64,000 nucleotides of DNA, taken from positions 1-64,000 of the forward strand of contig NZ_JAHFVG010000027.1 of NCBI RefSeq assembly GCF_023264675.1. The letters run 5' to 3'. Shown one piece after another: positions 19,132 through 27,704 of the stretch. The translations under genes and the position numbers were made by a program. The notes under the pieces are model-generated. The model saw nothing but the letters and a program-made list of their open reading frames with translations, did not search any database and was not told the DNA's origin. Origin of the DNA: Rhodococcus sp. (in: high G+C Gram-positive bacteria) (lineage in GTDB: Bacteria; Actinomycetota; Actinomycetes; Mycobacteriales; Mycobacteriaceae). How positions within the stretch are numbered: position 1 is the first letter of the stretch; every line of letters begins with the position of its first letter.

Positions 19132-19150
19132 CGGGATTTACTGGATCCCG
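19132..19150. terminator. Small hairpin between convergent purD and DUF559 gene
   Basis: CGGGAT-N7-ATCCCG in the 51-bp gap between two converging genes. No T-run, so termination function is uncertain. Confidence 0.35.
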
Positions 19151-19156
19151 TCGATC

Positions 19157-20011
19157 TCACCCACTTCGGGAGCGTTCTGCACCCCTACTCTTCCGGCGTC
19201 GACGCACCACAGCGGCGATGTCGTCGGCAACCTTGCCGGGGTCGCGCGACACCCGGGCAGCGGAGTACCGGAGCACGAGCCAGCCCTCGAGCATCATCCA
19301 GTTCTGTCGCACTCTGTCGTTGTCGAACGTCGCGGGTTCCGTGTGGAACTCGCGGCCATCGATCTCGACGTCCACCTTGGCGAGGTAGTCGACCAGGTCG
19401 CCGTAGTATCGGCCGATCGGAGCATTGATCTCCATCCGAATTCCCCGTGCTCGGACGGCTCGCGCCACCAGTCGCTCGGGCTCCGACAGGGTTCCCGGGC
19501 AGCACAGTTCGAGTTGGCGACGGACTGTGCCCACACCCCTCATTCCCTTGACCGCATCGAGGTGATCGGTCACAGCTCGCCAGGACACACGGACCCCGAT
19601 GTTGCGATCGAAGAACTTCTCCAACTCCGCGCCGGTCAGCAAGGACGCAACATCGACGAAGCACTGTGCGGCGCACACCAACGGAAGGCCACGGTGTTCG
19701 GTCACGTGGACCACACGCCGGTGGAGCACGAAGCCGGTGGCGCCGGCACACCGCACCGAATGGGGAACCGTCGCATGAACTGTCGTCGGTTCCTTGTCGA
19801 TCATGTCCCAGAGCCACGCAGCACTTACATGGCTCAACACTGCATCCGGTCGCCACAGCGTGACGGCAACGCAGCGGTCGAAATACGAGGGGTCCGGGTC
19901 GGAGTACACCCCGGGCAGGAGCCTGATCAGAGTGCCCGTCGTTGTCCTCCGTGCAATGCCTGACCGCAATATCCCCGATTCCTCCAACTGCACGCGTGTG
20001 TAGACCCCCAT
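19157..20011 (-). CDS. DUF559 protein with AbiEi-like N-terminal region
   Basis: 284-residue protein. The C-terminal 100 residues match the DUF559/Vsr-like PD-(D/E)XK fold (D-Y-L-A-K-V-D-V-E-I-D-G-R-E-F-H), with the E-x-D core of a metal-dependent nuclease. The N-terminal half (G-I-L-R-S-G-I-A-R-R, R-L-L-P-G-V-Y, V-L-S-H-V-S-A-A-W-L) resembles the winged-helix region shared with type IV AbiEi-like antitoxins. No toxin partner is adjacent. Such orphan genes are abundant in actinobacteria and their function is unresolved. ATG 20011 was selected as the first start consistent with the domain. Confidence 0.75.
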   Translation of the reverse strand: MGVYTRVQLEESGILRSGIARRTTTGTLIRLLPGVYSDPDPSYFDRCVAVTLWRPDAVLSHVSAAWLWDMIDKEPTTVHATVPHSVRCAGATGFVLHRRVVHVTEHRGLPLVCAAQCFVDVASLLTGAELEKFFDRNIGVRVSWRAVTDHLDAVKGMRGVGTVRRQLELCCPGTLSEPERLVARAVRARGIRMEINAPIGRYYGDLVDYLAKVDVEIDGREFHTEPATFDNDRVRQNWMMLEGWLVLRYSAARVSRDPGKVADDIAAVVRRRRKSRGAERSRSG

Positions 20012-20064
20012 GCCGTACAACTGTGCACTGCCGACGACGCCGAATACCTCGAAAAGAGGCTCCC

Positions 20065-20092
20065 TGTGGATAACCGGGATGCCTGTGGATGA
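20065..20092. other. Two DnaA-box-like nonamers in the DUF559-thiM gap
   Basis: TGTGGATAA (20065-20073) is the complement of the canonical DnaA box TTATCCACA; TGTGGATGA (20084-20092) differs by one base. They are 19 bp apart within the larger direct repeat CCTGTGGAT. The setting is an 85-bp gap, too small for an origin; a titration or regulatory site, or chance, are the options. Confidence 0.4.
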
Positions 20093-20096
20093 ACGG

Positions 20097-20915
20097 CTAC
20101 AGTGCGAGCGGTTCGATCCGGGCCGCGCGCAGGTCATCGGGAGTGACCGACGCCAGGGCGTCGAGGTATGCGACGGCGAAAGATCCCGGACCCGAAGAGG
20201 TTTCGGCTGCGTGCTCAGAGGCAACCGCAACGTGAACGTGCGCGGCGGTGATTCCGATCAGTGGATTTTCGGCTACCGAGAGATACGCCGCGACCAACGC
20301 AGCGAGGGAGCATCCCGTCGCGGTGACCTTGGTGAGCAAGGGGCTGCCGCCGATGACCCGTACACCGACCGGCCCGGATTCGCCGCGCCCGACGATGTAG
20401 TCCACCGCACCCGACGCCGACACCACCTGCGCGTGCCCCAGGAGTGCGACCGCAGCGGGCACCGCGGCCTTGGAATCCGACGAACTGTCCACTCCGCGTG
20501 CAAAGTTGCCCAACCCTGCCAGCGCAATTATTTCCGAGGCGTTCCCCCGAACAGCGGTGGGTTCGAGAGTGAGCAACTGCGCGGCGAGCTCGGTGCGCCA
20601 GGGCAACCCGCCCACTCCGACAGGGTCGAGCACCCACGGTGTTCCCGCTGCACGAGCCGATTCAGCGGCCAACGTGAACGCTGCGGCCGTCCCGTCGTCC
20701 GGTGTCCCGAGGTTCACCAGAACGCCACTGGCGATCGCGGCGAATCCGGCTGCCTCGTGAACGTTGTCGATGTGGGCGTTGCTCGCTCCGGCGGCAAGCA
20801 GCACGTTGGTGACGAAGTTCGCGGACACCACATTGGTCAGCGACTGCACCAATGGTGTGGACGAGCGAAGCGCGTCGAGCGCCGCGGCAATATCGTCGGC
20901 AGTGGGTTCCGGCAT
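20097..20915 (-). CDS. thiM: Hydroxyethylthiazole kinase
   Basis: Phosphorylates 4-methyl-5-(2-hydroxyethyl)thiazole for thiamine salvage. 272 residues with family motifs L-V-Q-S-L-T-N-V-V-S-A-N-F-x-T-N near the start, V-L-D-P-V-G-V-G, R-G-N-A-S-E-I, and the phosphate/anion site K-V-T-A-T-G-C-S-L with the catalytic cysteine. No thiD or thiE neighbour and no TPP riboswitch sequence is visible in the 35-bp divergent gap, so it stands alone as a salvage gene. Confidence 0.95.
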   Translation of the reverse strand: MPEPTADDIAAALDALRSSTPLVQSLTNVVSANFVTNVLLAAGASNAHIDNVHEAAGFAAIASGVLVNLGTPDDGTAAAFTLAAESARAAGTPWVLDPVGVGGLPWRTELAAQLLTLEPTAVRGNASEIIALAGLGNFARGVDSSSDSKAAVPAAVALLGHAQVVSASGAVDYIVGRGESGPVGVRVIGGSPLLTKVTATGCSLAALVAAYLSVAENPLIGITAAHVHVAVASEHAAETSSGPGSFAVAYLDALASVTPDDLRAARIEPLAL

Positions 20916-20950
20916 CCGTTCAGTCTTCCACGACCGATAGCCTCGGGTGC

Positions 20951-22102
20951 GTGGTCACCGAGTCGAACAGATCGAAAATCGAACCGTTCCATGTGATGGA
21001 CGTGTTCAAAGCTGCGGCGGTCAGGACCCGCACCCACGGGGACGTGTTGTCACTCGCCGCGGGTCAGCCGTCGACGTCCGCGCCTGCCCCGGTGCTGCAG
21101 GCGACCCGGGACGCGCTCGACAACCACCTGCTGGGCTACACCGAAACACTCGGCATTCTGCCGCTCCGCGAAGCCGTCGCCAAGCACCACGCACTCGAAG
21201 CAGGCATCACGGTTCATGCCGACGACGTCGTCGTGACCACGGGATCCTCCGGCGCATTCACCCTGCTGTTCCTTGCCGCGTTCGACGTCGGCGACACCGT
21301 CGTCATGGCGCGTCCCGGTTATCCGGCGTATCGAAACACTCTCGCGGCGTTGGGTTGTCGAGTGGTCGAACTCGACTGCGGCGCCGAGTCGAGATTTCAA
21401 CCGACCGTCGCGATGCTCGACGCGCTGCCGGACCCGCCCAAGGGACTGATCATCGCCAGCCCGGCGAACCCGACGGGCACGATCATCGACGCCGACGAAC
21501 TCGCCGCGATCGCCCGGTGGTGCGACGAGAACGGCACCCTGCTGATCTCCGACGAGATTTACCACGGCATTTCCTACGGCAACAAGACGACATCCAGCGC
21601 GTGGGAGACATCGAAGGAATCGGTCGTCATCGGTTCGGTGTCGAAGTACTTCTCGATGACGGGGTGGCGTCTGGGGTGGATGCTGCTGCCGCCCACGCTC
21701 CGACGAGCCGTCGAACGCCTTGCGTCGAACATGACCGTCTGCCCGCCCGCGATCTCCCAACTCGCTGCCGTTGCGGCGTTCACCGAGGAATCTCGAAGAG
21801 AACTCGACAGCCACGTGGCGCGGTACGCCGTCAACCGTCGGATTCTGCTCGACGGCCTGACGGCCGCGGGGATCACCGACCTCGCCCCGGCCGACGGCGC
21901 GTTCTACGCCTATGCCGACATCGGCCATCTGACACAGGACTCGCGGGCATGGTGCGAGGACGTGCTCGCGAGAACGGGAGTAGCCCTGGCTCCCGGAGTC
22001 GATTTCGACACCGTCCACGGACACCACACCGTCAGGTTCTCGTTCGCCGGCACCACCGAGGACGTACGCGAGGCACTGCAGCGTCTCGCGCCCCTGCTTT
22101 AA
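20951..22102 (+). CDS. PLP-dependent aminotransferase, class I/II
   Basis: 383-residue fold-type I aminotransferase. Motifs: P-G-Y-P-A-Y, S-P-A-N-P-T-G-T, S-D-E-I-Y-H, and the PLP lysine in S-V-S-K-Y-F-S-M-T-G-W-R-L-G-W. Substrate cannot be fixed; the class includes aspartate/alanine/valine-type enzymes. GTG 20951 is preceded at 7 nt by TAGCCT, so a leaderless message is likely. It ends in a 4-bp convergent overlap with the threonine aldolase gene. Confidence 0.9.
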   Translation: MVTESNRSKIEPFHVMDVFKAAAVRTRTHGDVLSLAAGQPSTSAPAPVLQATRDALDNHLLGYTETLGILPLREAVAKHHALEAGITVHADDVVVTTGSSGAFTLLFLAAFDVGDTVVMARPGYPAYRNTLAALGCRVVELDCGAESRFQPTVAMLDALPDPPKGLIIASPANPTGTIIDADELAAIARWCDENGTLLISDEIYHGISYGNKTTSSAWETSKESVVIGSVSKYFSMTGWRLGWMLLPPTLRRAVERLASNMTVCPPAISQLAAVAAFTEESRRELDSHVARYAVNRRILLDGLTAAGITDLAPADGAFYAYADIGHLTQDSRAWCEDVLARTGVALAPGVDFDTVHGHHTVRFSFAGTTEDVREALQRLAPLL

Positions 22103-23091
22103 AGACGGTTCAGCGCCTCGCGAATATCGGACTCGGAGACGTCGCGGTGCGTCACGAACCTGATTTTCCCGGTGACCGTGACCGCGGCGATTCCCAGTTC
22201 GGCGAGCTGCGCGACGGAGAGCGATCCCTCGGCGAGCACGATGTTGGTCTGCGGCTGGCCGACGGTCCAGCCGCGCTCACGGAGGCCATCGGCAAGCAAC
22301 GTCGCGTTGACGTGATCGACGGTGAGCGAGTCGACATTGTCGAGCGCCAGCAGCCCGGCCGCAGCGAGAATCCCGCCCTGCCTGACGCCGCCGCCCAGCA
22401 TCTTGCGGATTCGACGCGCCTCGGTGATCCGTGCGGAATCTGCGGCGAGAACGGATCCGACCGGGGCGCCGAGGCCCTTGCTCAGACACACCTGGACGGT
22501 GTCCGCGCCGCGCGTCAGGTCCGACACCGGAACCCCGAGTGCGGCCGCTGCGTTCCACACCCGTGCACCGTCGAGGTGCACCAGCAGCCCTACCGACCGG
22601 GCGGCCTCCAGGAGCGCACTCCACTCGGCGCCGTCGAACACTGCGCCGCCGGCGAAATTGTGCGTGTTCTCGAGACACAGCAGCGTCGTCGCCAGCGCGA
22701 AGTACGGCCCGGTCCCCACGGCGGCACGGACGGTCTCCGGGCTCGGTCGACCGGGCCCGGCGTCATGAGGGAGTACCTGCGGCATCCCCTGCGCCAGCCA
22801 GGCAGCCGTTCCGAGTTCGGAGCCGAGCACGTGGGCAAACTCCGGCGCGAGGAAGGCGTCGCCGCGGCGCAGATGCAACATCAGCGCTATCAGGTTGCCC
22901 ATCGAACCGCTGGGAACCCACAGAGCCGACTCGTAGCCGAGCATCGACGCGACCCGCTCCTCCAGCCTTGCCATCGTCGGATCGTGATCGAGAACGTCGT
23001 CACCGACCTCGGCGTCGGCCATCGCTTTCCGCATTGCAGCATCGGGGCGGGTGATGGTGTCGGAACGAAGGTCGATGGTTCGCGCGCTCAT
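22099..23091 (-). CDS. ltaE: Low-specificity L-threonine aldolase
   Basis: PLP enzyme cleaving threonine or allo-threonine to glycine and acetaldehyde. 330 residues with the family N-terminus I-D-L-R-S-D-T-I-T-R-P, E-N-T-H-N-F-A-G-G, H-L-D-G-A-R-V-W-N-A and the PLP lysine in C-L-S-K-G-L-G-A-P-V-G-S. Related beta-eliminating lyases are an alternative. Convergent with the preceding aminotransferase; an independent unit. Confidence 0.92.
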   Translation of the reverse strand: MSARTIDLRSDTITRPDAAMRKAMADAEVGDDVLDHDPTMARLEERVASMLGYESALWVPSGSMGNLIALMLHLRRGDAFLAPEFAHVLGSELGTAAWLAQGMPQVLPHDAGPGRPSPETVRAAVGTGPYFALATTLLCLENTHNFAGGAVFDGAEWSALLEAARSVGLLVHLDGARVWNAAAALGVPVSDLTRGADTVQVCLSKGLGAPVGSVLAADSARITEARRIRKMLGGGVRQGGILAAAGLLALDNVDSLTVDHVNATLLADGLRERGWTVGQPQTNIVLAEGSLSVAQLAELGIAAVTVTGKIRFVTHRDVSESDIREALNRL

Positions 23092-23157
23092 GAGAGTTCA
23101 CGATTCCACACCGTGAATGGCCCGTTTACCTCAGACGGATGGGTGCGGACTGGCACG

Positions 23158-23814
23158 ATGGCTCGAATGTCAGCTCTACCGCCCGGGGTTCCCGCCAACC
23201 CTGCGAGGGCGTCGGGCGCGACTCCGAAAGGGGAACGCCGACGACACGCGCTGGCCTGCGCTGCGGCCGACCTGCTCGTGGAGGGGGGCTTCGACGCCGT
23301 CCGGCACCGCGCGGTCGCGACGAGGGCACGACTTCCGCTCGCATCGACGACGTACTACTTCGAATCGCTCGACGACCTCATCGCTTGCGCCGTCGAGGTG
23401 CTCGGCAACCGCGAACTCGAAGTCATGCGCGGTCGGATCGTCGAGCGAGGAGACCTGGGCCACGACCTGGAGTCGACCGTCGACCTCGTCGTCGACCTGC
23501 TCATCGGACCGGAGGACGGACTCGACGAGGCACACGAACGCCTCGTCGCGCGATACGAGCGATTCATCGCGTCCGCACGCCACCCGCAGCTTCGCGAAGT
23601 TCAGCTGAGGTTGCGGGCACAGATCGACGACCTGCTGACCGACGTGCTCCGACGATCGGGCCGAATCGTGCACGAACAGCAACTCCGACGCCTCGTGGCA
23701 GTGGTCGACGGTGCTGTGGTCGGCGCCCTGGGAGAGGTCGATCCCGAGCCGAGAGCCATGGCTCGCAGCATGCTCCTCGAAGTCATCGACGTGGTCGCTC
23801 CGGCGCACCGGTAA
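23158..23814 (+). CDS. TetR-family regulator
   Basis: 218 residues with a TetR HTH at about 20-65 (A-C-A-A-A-D-L-L-V-E-G-G-F-D-A-V-R-H-R-A-V-A-T-R-A, then T-T-Y-Y-F-E-S-L-D-D-L) and a variable C-terminal domain. Target unknown; the divergent ltaE gene lies 66 bp away. A TetR gene also precedes purB in M. tuberculosis. An alternative ATG at 23167 is 3 codons downstream. The TAA stop overlaps the TAAACT hexamer proposed as the purB -10 element. Confidence 0.88.
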   Translation: MARMSALPPGVPANPARASGATPKGERRRHALACAAADLLVEGGFDAVRHRAVATRARLPLASTTYYFESLDDLIACAVEVLGNRELEVMRGRIVERGDLGHDLESTVDLVVDLLIGPEDGLDEAHERLVARYERFIASARHPQLREVQLRLRAQIDDLLTDVLRRSGRIVHEQQLRRLVAVVDGAVVGALGEVDPEPRAMARSMLLEVIDVVAPAHR

Positions 23815-23825
23815 ACTGGACTCTC

Positions 23826-25244
23826 GTGACTATTCCGAACGTCCTCGCCACCCGTTACGCAAGCCCCGAACTGGTGGACCTCTGGTCTCCGGAACACAAG
23901 ATCGTTCTCGAACGCCAACTGTGGATCGCCGTGCTCAAAGCCCAGTCGGACCTCGGCGTCGACGTACCGTCTGCTGCGATCGCCGACTACGAGCGCGCCA
24001 TCGACCAGGTCGATCTGGCGTCGATCGCCGAACGCGAGCGCGTCACGCGCCACGATGTGAAGGCTCGTATCGAGGAGTTCAATGCTCTCGCGGGTCACGA
24101 GCACATCCACAAGGGCCTCACCAGCCGCGACCTGACGGAGAACGTCGAGCAACTGCAGATCCTGCGTTCGTTGCAGCACATTCACGCGCACGGTGTCGCC
24201 GTGGCAGCGAGGCTCGCGGAACGTGCAGCGTTGTACTCCTCGCTCGTGATGGCGGGCCGTAGCCACAACGTCGCAGCGCAGGCCACCACGCTCGGCAAGC
24301 GTTTCGCATCCGCCGCCGACGAGGTGCTGATCGCTCTCGCTCGAATTCAGGAACTCATCGCGCGCTACCCACTGCGCGGCATCAAGGGCCCGATGGGCAC
24401 AGCTCAGGACATGCTCGACCTCTTCGGCGGCGACTCCGCGAAGCTCACCGCCCTCGAACGCCTCGTCGCCGATCACCTCGGATTCCGGCACGTGCTCACC
24501 AGCGTCGGCCAGGTGTACCCACGTTCGCTGGACCACGAGGTCGTCTCGGCGCTGGTTCAGCTCGGCGCCGGGCCCTCGTCGTTCGCACACACCGTTCGCT
24601 TGATGGCCGGGCACGAACTGGTGACCGAAGGCTTCCAGCCGGGCCAGGTCGGCTCGTCGGCGATGCCGCACAAGATGAACACTCGCTCCTGCGAGCGCGT
24701 CAACGGTCTGCAGGTGATCCTCCGCGGCTACGGCTCGATGGCAGCCGAGCTGGCGGGCGCACAGTGGAACGAGGGCGACGTGTTCTGCTCGGTCGTGCGC
24801 CGCGTCGCGCTGCCCGATGCGTTCTTCGCCATCGACGGCATGATCGAGACGTTCCTGACGGTGCTCGCCGAGTTCGGTGCCTACCCGGCCGTCATCGAGA
24901 AGGAACTGACTCGCTACCTCCCCTTCCTCGCGACGACCAAGGTGCTCATGGCATCCGTGCGCGCCGGTGTCGGCCGCGAGAGAGCGCACGAGGCCATCAA
25001 GGAACACGCGGTGGCGGTGGCCCTGGCGATGCGCGAGGAAGGTCAGGAACCGGACCTGCTCGATCGTCTCGCCGCGGACGAGCGCATTCCTCTCGATCGC
25101 GCCGGACTCGACGCAGCCCTCGCGGACAAGTCCGCCTTCATCGGTGCAGCGGAAGCTCAGGTCGCGGCGGTCGTGTCCGAGGTCGAGACGCTCGTCGGAC
25201 AGTTCCCCGCCGGGGCGTCGTATTCGCCGTCACCGATTCTCTAG
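23826..25244 (+). CDS. purB: Adenylosuccinate lyase
   Basis: Fumarase-superfamily enzyme acting twice in purine synthesis (SAICAR to AICAR; adenylosuccinate to AMP). 472 residues beginning I-P-N-V-L-A-T-R-Y-A-S, with T-S-R-D-L-T-E-N, A-G-R-S-H-N-V-A-A-Q-A and the signature loop G-S-S-A-M-P-H-K-M-N. GTG 23826 fixed by the N-terminal motif; TAAACT 8 nt upstream points to a leaderless transcript. Overlaps the convergent HAD gene by 15 bp. Confidence 0.96.
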   Translation: MTIPNVLATRYASPELVDLWSPEHKIVLERQLWIAVLKAQSDLGVDVPSAAIADYERAIDQVDLASIAERERVTRHDVKARIEEFNALAGHEHIHKGLTSRDLTENVEQLQILRSLQHIHAHGVAVAARLAERAALYSSLVMAGRSHNVAAQATTLGKRFASAADEVLIALARIQELIARYPLRGIKGPMGTAQDMLDLFGGDSAKLTALERLVADHLGFRHVLTSVGQVYPRSLDHEVVSALVQLGAGPSSFAHTVRLMAGHELVTEGFQPGQVGSSAMPHKMNTRSCERVNGLQVILRGYGSMAAELAGAQWNEGDVFCSVVRRVALPDAFFAIDGMIETFLTVLAEFGAYPAVIEKELTRYLPFLATTKVLMASVRAGVGRERAHEAIKEHAVAVALAMREEGQEPDLLDRLAADERIPLDRAGLDAALADKSAFIGAAEAQVAAVVSEVETLVGQFPAGASYSPSPIL

Positions 25245-26030
25245 CAGCTCCGGGAGCGCTGCGACCGAGTCGATGACGTGGTTCGGTTGCAGCCCGAATT
25301 CCTGCTGCGCTCGGCGGTCGAGCACGTCCTGCTGAAATTTGCCGGTTCGAACGAGCACTCCGGTCATGCCGACGACCTGGGCGGCGAGCACATCGTTGTC
25401 CAGGTCGTCGCCGACCATGACGACATCGACCGGATCGACACCCATCCGTTCGGCCGCCGTCTGGAACCCAAGCGGTGCAGGCTTGCCGACGGCCTTCGCC
25501 GTGTGTCCCGACGCCTTCTCCATCCCGGCGAGGTACATGCCGGTGTCGATGCGGAGACCGGCACCGGTGGTCCACATGAGACTGCGATGCATCGCGACGA
25601 CGGGGATGCCGCGGCACAGCCAGTCGTAGACCTTGCTGAGGCGCTCGTGGGTGAATTCGGGTCCGGCTCCACCGATGACGACGACGTCGGGGTCTCCGGC
25701 AGATTCATCCACGAATTCGATGCCGGGCATGTCGCCCGCGATGTCGCCGTTGTTGATCAGCACCGTCCGCGCACCCGGATAGGTCTCGCGCAGATGATCG
25801 GCGGTGAGGCTGGCGGCGGTGACGATTTCGTCGGCGTGCACCGGCATGCCCGCCTCGGTGAGGGCGTCGGCGATCTGGGCGCGGGTCTTCGAGGTGGTGT
25901 TGGTGAGGAACGCCCGCGCGATGTCCTTGCTGTCCAGGTAGTCCAACGCTTCGGCTGCACCCGGCACGGGCTTCCACGACGTCACCAGCACACCGTCGAT
26001 GTCGAAGAGGACGCCTCCCAATAAACCCAT
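25230..26030 (-). CDS. HAD-IIA family phosphatase (NagD/LHPP-like)
   Basis: 266-residue HAD hydrolase: motif I L-F-D-I-D-G-V-L with D10 nucleophile and D12, motif II F-L-T-N-T-T, a conserved lysine in V-G-K-P, and motif IV V-G-D-D-L-D-N-D. The class IIA cap places it with NagD, PNPase and LHPP-type sugar or nucleotide phosphatases. Substrate unknown. TAAAGT sits 6 nt before its ATG on the minus strand. Confidence 0.9.
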   Translation of the reverse strand: MGLLGGVLFDIDGVLVTSWKPVPGAAEALDYLDSKDIARAFLTNTTSKTRAQIADALTEAGMPVHADEIVTAASLTADHLRETYPGARTVLINNGDIAGDMPGIEFVDESAGDPDVVVIGGAGPEFTHERLSKVYDWLCRGIPVVAMHRSLMWTTGAGLRIDTGMYLAGMEKASGHTAKAVGKPAPLGFQTAAERMGVDPVDVVMVGDDLDNDVLAAQVVGMTGVLVRTGKFQQDVLDRRAQQEFGLQPNHVIDSVAALPELLENR

Positions 26031-26082
26031 GGCCAGACTTTAGTCGCGGGGTACTCGTGGTGCAGAACTAGACTCTTGTGTC

Positions 26083-26505
26083 ATGAATCCGTACACGATT
26101 TTTGCTGAAATCATTGCCGGCAATGCTGAATCGAGCATGGTCTACCAGGACGACATCGCCGTTGCGTTCATGGACATTCGGCCGGTGACGAGCGGGCACG
26201 TACTGGTGGTTCCGCGGCAGCAGGCGCGATCGTTGGCCGAACTGGAGCCCGATACCGGCGCCCATCTGTTCGTCGTCGGGCAGAAGGTCGCGGCCGCTCT
26301 GCGGGCGAGCGATCCCCGGTGCGCCGGGGTCAACTTCTTTCTCGCGGACGGTGAGATCGCTGGTCAGGAGATCTTCCACGTCCACCTCCACGTCATCCCC
26401 AGAACCACAGGAGATGGCTTCGGTCTGCGTGCGCGGCCGACGTCGCCGCGGCGGGAAGACCTCGACGTCAAGGCTGCGGGCATCGCTGCCGAAATTTCGA
26501 CATAG
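26083..26505 (+). CDS. HIT-family protein
   Basis: 140-residue histidine triad hydrolase with the motif H-V-H-L-H-V-I-P near residue 103 and the usual N-terminus (I-F-A-E-I-I-A-G). Second HIT protein of the window; not closely similar to the one at 13941. TAGACT lies 8 nt before the ATG, a leaderless arrangement. Stands alone, 64 bp before the siderophore transport genes. Confidence 0.9.
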   Translation: MNPYTIFAEIIAGNAESSMVYQDDIAVAFMDIRPVTSGHVLVVPRQQARSLAELEPDTGAHLFVVGQKVAAALRASDPRCAGVNFFLADGEIAGQEIFHVHLHVIPRTTGDGFGLRARPTSPRREDLDVKAAGIAAEIST

Positions 26506-26569
26506 CCCGACTGCGTAAGGTGGACCTGGTTCGAATGGGTCGACCGGTTTTATCCGCGGGAGTCAGCGC

Positions 26570-27631
26570 ATGACCAGTACCACCGACAAGCCCGACGGCG
26601 TGGAAAGCCCGGTGGCACCAGGCGGTGTGGCGAAGACCAACACCCGTCGCACTCTCGGATTGGTTTCGATTCTCGGGTTACTGGCCGCGATCTGCCTTCT
26701 CAGTATCGCGGTGGGGACCAAGTACATTCCGCTGAGCGAGGTTTGGGACGGGTTGTTCGCGTACGGCGACTCGACCAACCACGTCATCATCCGCGAGCTT
26801 CGAGTGCCGCGCACGGTCCTCGGTCTGCTCGTCGGCATCGCTCTGGGGGTGTCCGGCGCGTTGATCCAGGCCATGACCCGAAACCCGTTGGCGGATCCAG
26901 GAATTCTCGGTGTCAACGCCGGCGCTGCATTCTTCGTGGCGCTCGCAGTCGGTCTGCTCGGTTTCACCGGTATCTGGTCCTATATCTGGTTCGCGTTCAT
27001 CGGCGCAGTACTGGCCACCGTGGCGGTGTATGCCCTCGGGTCCATGGGACGTGCCGGTGCGACACCCATTCGCCTGACCCTCGCCGGGATCGCTCTGGCG
27101 GCGGTGCTCGGTGGGATCACCTCGGGCATGTTGCTGCTCCATCCGGATGCCTTCGACAGGATGAGATTCTGGGGTGCTGGCTCTCTGTCGGGCCGCGGAC
27201 TGGATATTTCCCTTGCGATCTCGCCGTTCATCGCGGCCGGGCTGATCATCGCGATCGTCATCGCTCGGCCACTCAACGCCATTGCTCTCGGCGACGACCT
27301 CGCGCAGTCACTCGGGGCGAAGGTCACGCACACCCGCACGCTGGGAGCCGTCGCGGTGACGCTGCTGGCTGGTGCAGCAACGGCTGCTGCGGGGCCCATC
27401 GGATTCGTCGGGTTGATGATTCCGCACATGGTCAGGTGGTTCGTCGGCCCGGATCAGCGGTGGATTCTGCTGTACACCGTCGCGGCCGCTCCGTGTCTGC
27501 TTCTCCTGTCCGACATCGTCGGCCGCGTCGTCGTCAGGCCGGGCGAGTTGCAGGTCGGAATCGTGACGGCCTTCGTCGGCGCCCCGGTTCTGATCCTGCT
27601 CGTTCGTCGTAAGAAGGTGAGTGGCCTGTGA
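26570..27631 (+). CDS. Ferric-siderophore ABC transporter permease (FecCD family)
   Basis: 353-residue integral membrane permease. FecCD features: V-P-R-T-V-L-G-L-L-V-G-I-A-L-G-V-S-G, M-T-R-N-P-L-A-D-P-x-I-L-G, and the coupling segment G-x-I-x-F-V-G-L-M-I-P-H-M-V-R near the end. Probably works with the next permease as a heterodimer, as FepD/FepG do, to import a ferric siderophore using the ATPase at 28774. Upstream, AGGTGGACCT (26518-26527) is a short palindrome but a poor iron-box match. Confidence 0.92.
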   Translation: MTSTTDKPDGVESPVAPGGVAKTNTRRTLGLVSILGLLAAICLLSIAVGTKYIPLSEVWDGLFAYGDSTNHVIIRELRVPRTVLGLLVGIALGVSGALIQAMTRNPLADPGILGVNAGAAFFVALAVGLLGFTGIWSYIWFAFIGAVLATVAVYALGSMGRAGATPIRLTLAGIALAAVLGGITSGMLLLHPDAFDRMRFWGAGSLSGRGLDISLAISPFIAAGLIIAIVIARPLNAIALGDDLAQSLGAKVTHTRTLGAVAVTLLAGAATAAAGPIGFVGLMIPHMVRWFVGPDQRWILLYTVAAAPCLLLLSDIVGRVVVRPGELQVGIVTAFVGAPVLILLVRRKKVSGL

Positions 27632-27704
27632 GCGAAGCCTGTGGAGTGAATCGGAGTGGCCTGTGAGCGCAGCCTGCGGAGTGAATCGGAGTGGCCTGTG
27701 AGCG
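27620..27704 (+). repeat. 35-bp tandem repeat across the permease-permease junction
   Basis: Unit 1 (27620-27654) and unit 2 (27655-27689) are 35 bp and differ at two positions; a third partial unit covers 27690-27704. Each unit starts AGTGGCCTGTGAGCG. The first permease's stop is in unit 1, GTG 27656 is in unit 2, and the chosen GTG 27698 lies in the partial unit. The duplication turned an overlapping GTGA-type junction into a 66-bp gap. Confidence 0.95.

Noticed and set aside
19157..20011. DUF559/AbiEi-like gene as part of an abortive-infection or toxin-antitoxin defence system
   Set aside because: No AbiEii-type nucleotidyltransferase or other toxin gene is next to it; the neighbours are purD and thiM.
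20065..20092. Chromosomal or plasmid replication origin
   Set aside because: Only two DnaA-box-like sites, no dnaA/dnaN neighbours, no AT-rich unwinding region and no skew switch seen around it.
20916..20950. TPP riboswitch before thiM
   Set aside because: The divergent gap is only 35 bp and contains no thi-box sequence.
20947..23157. Very long open frame running through the aminotransferase and threonine aldolase genes
   Set aside because: Only its last 218 codons, a TetR protein, are real; the rest is an out-of-frame shadow of high-GC coding DNA.
26518..26527. AGGTGGACCT as an iron box for the siderophore importer
   Set aside because: Only a short palindrome; the spacing does not fit the 19-bp IdeR/DtxR consensus.
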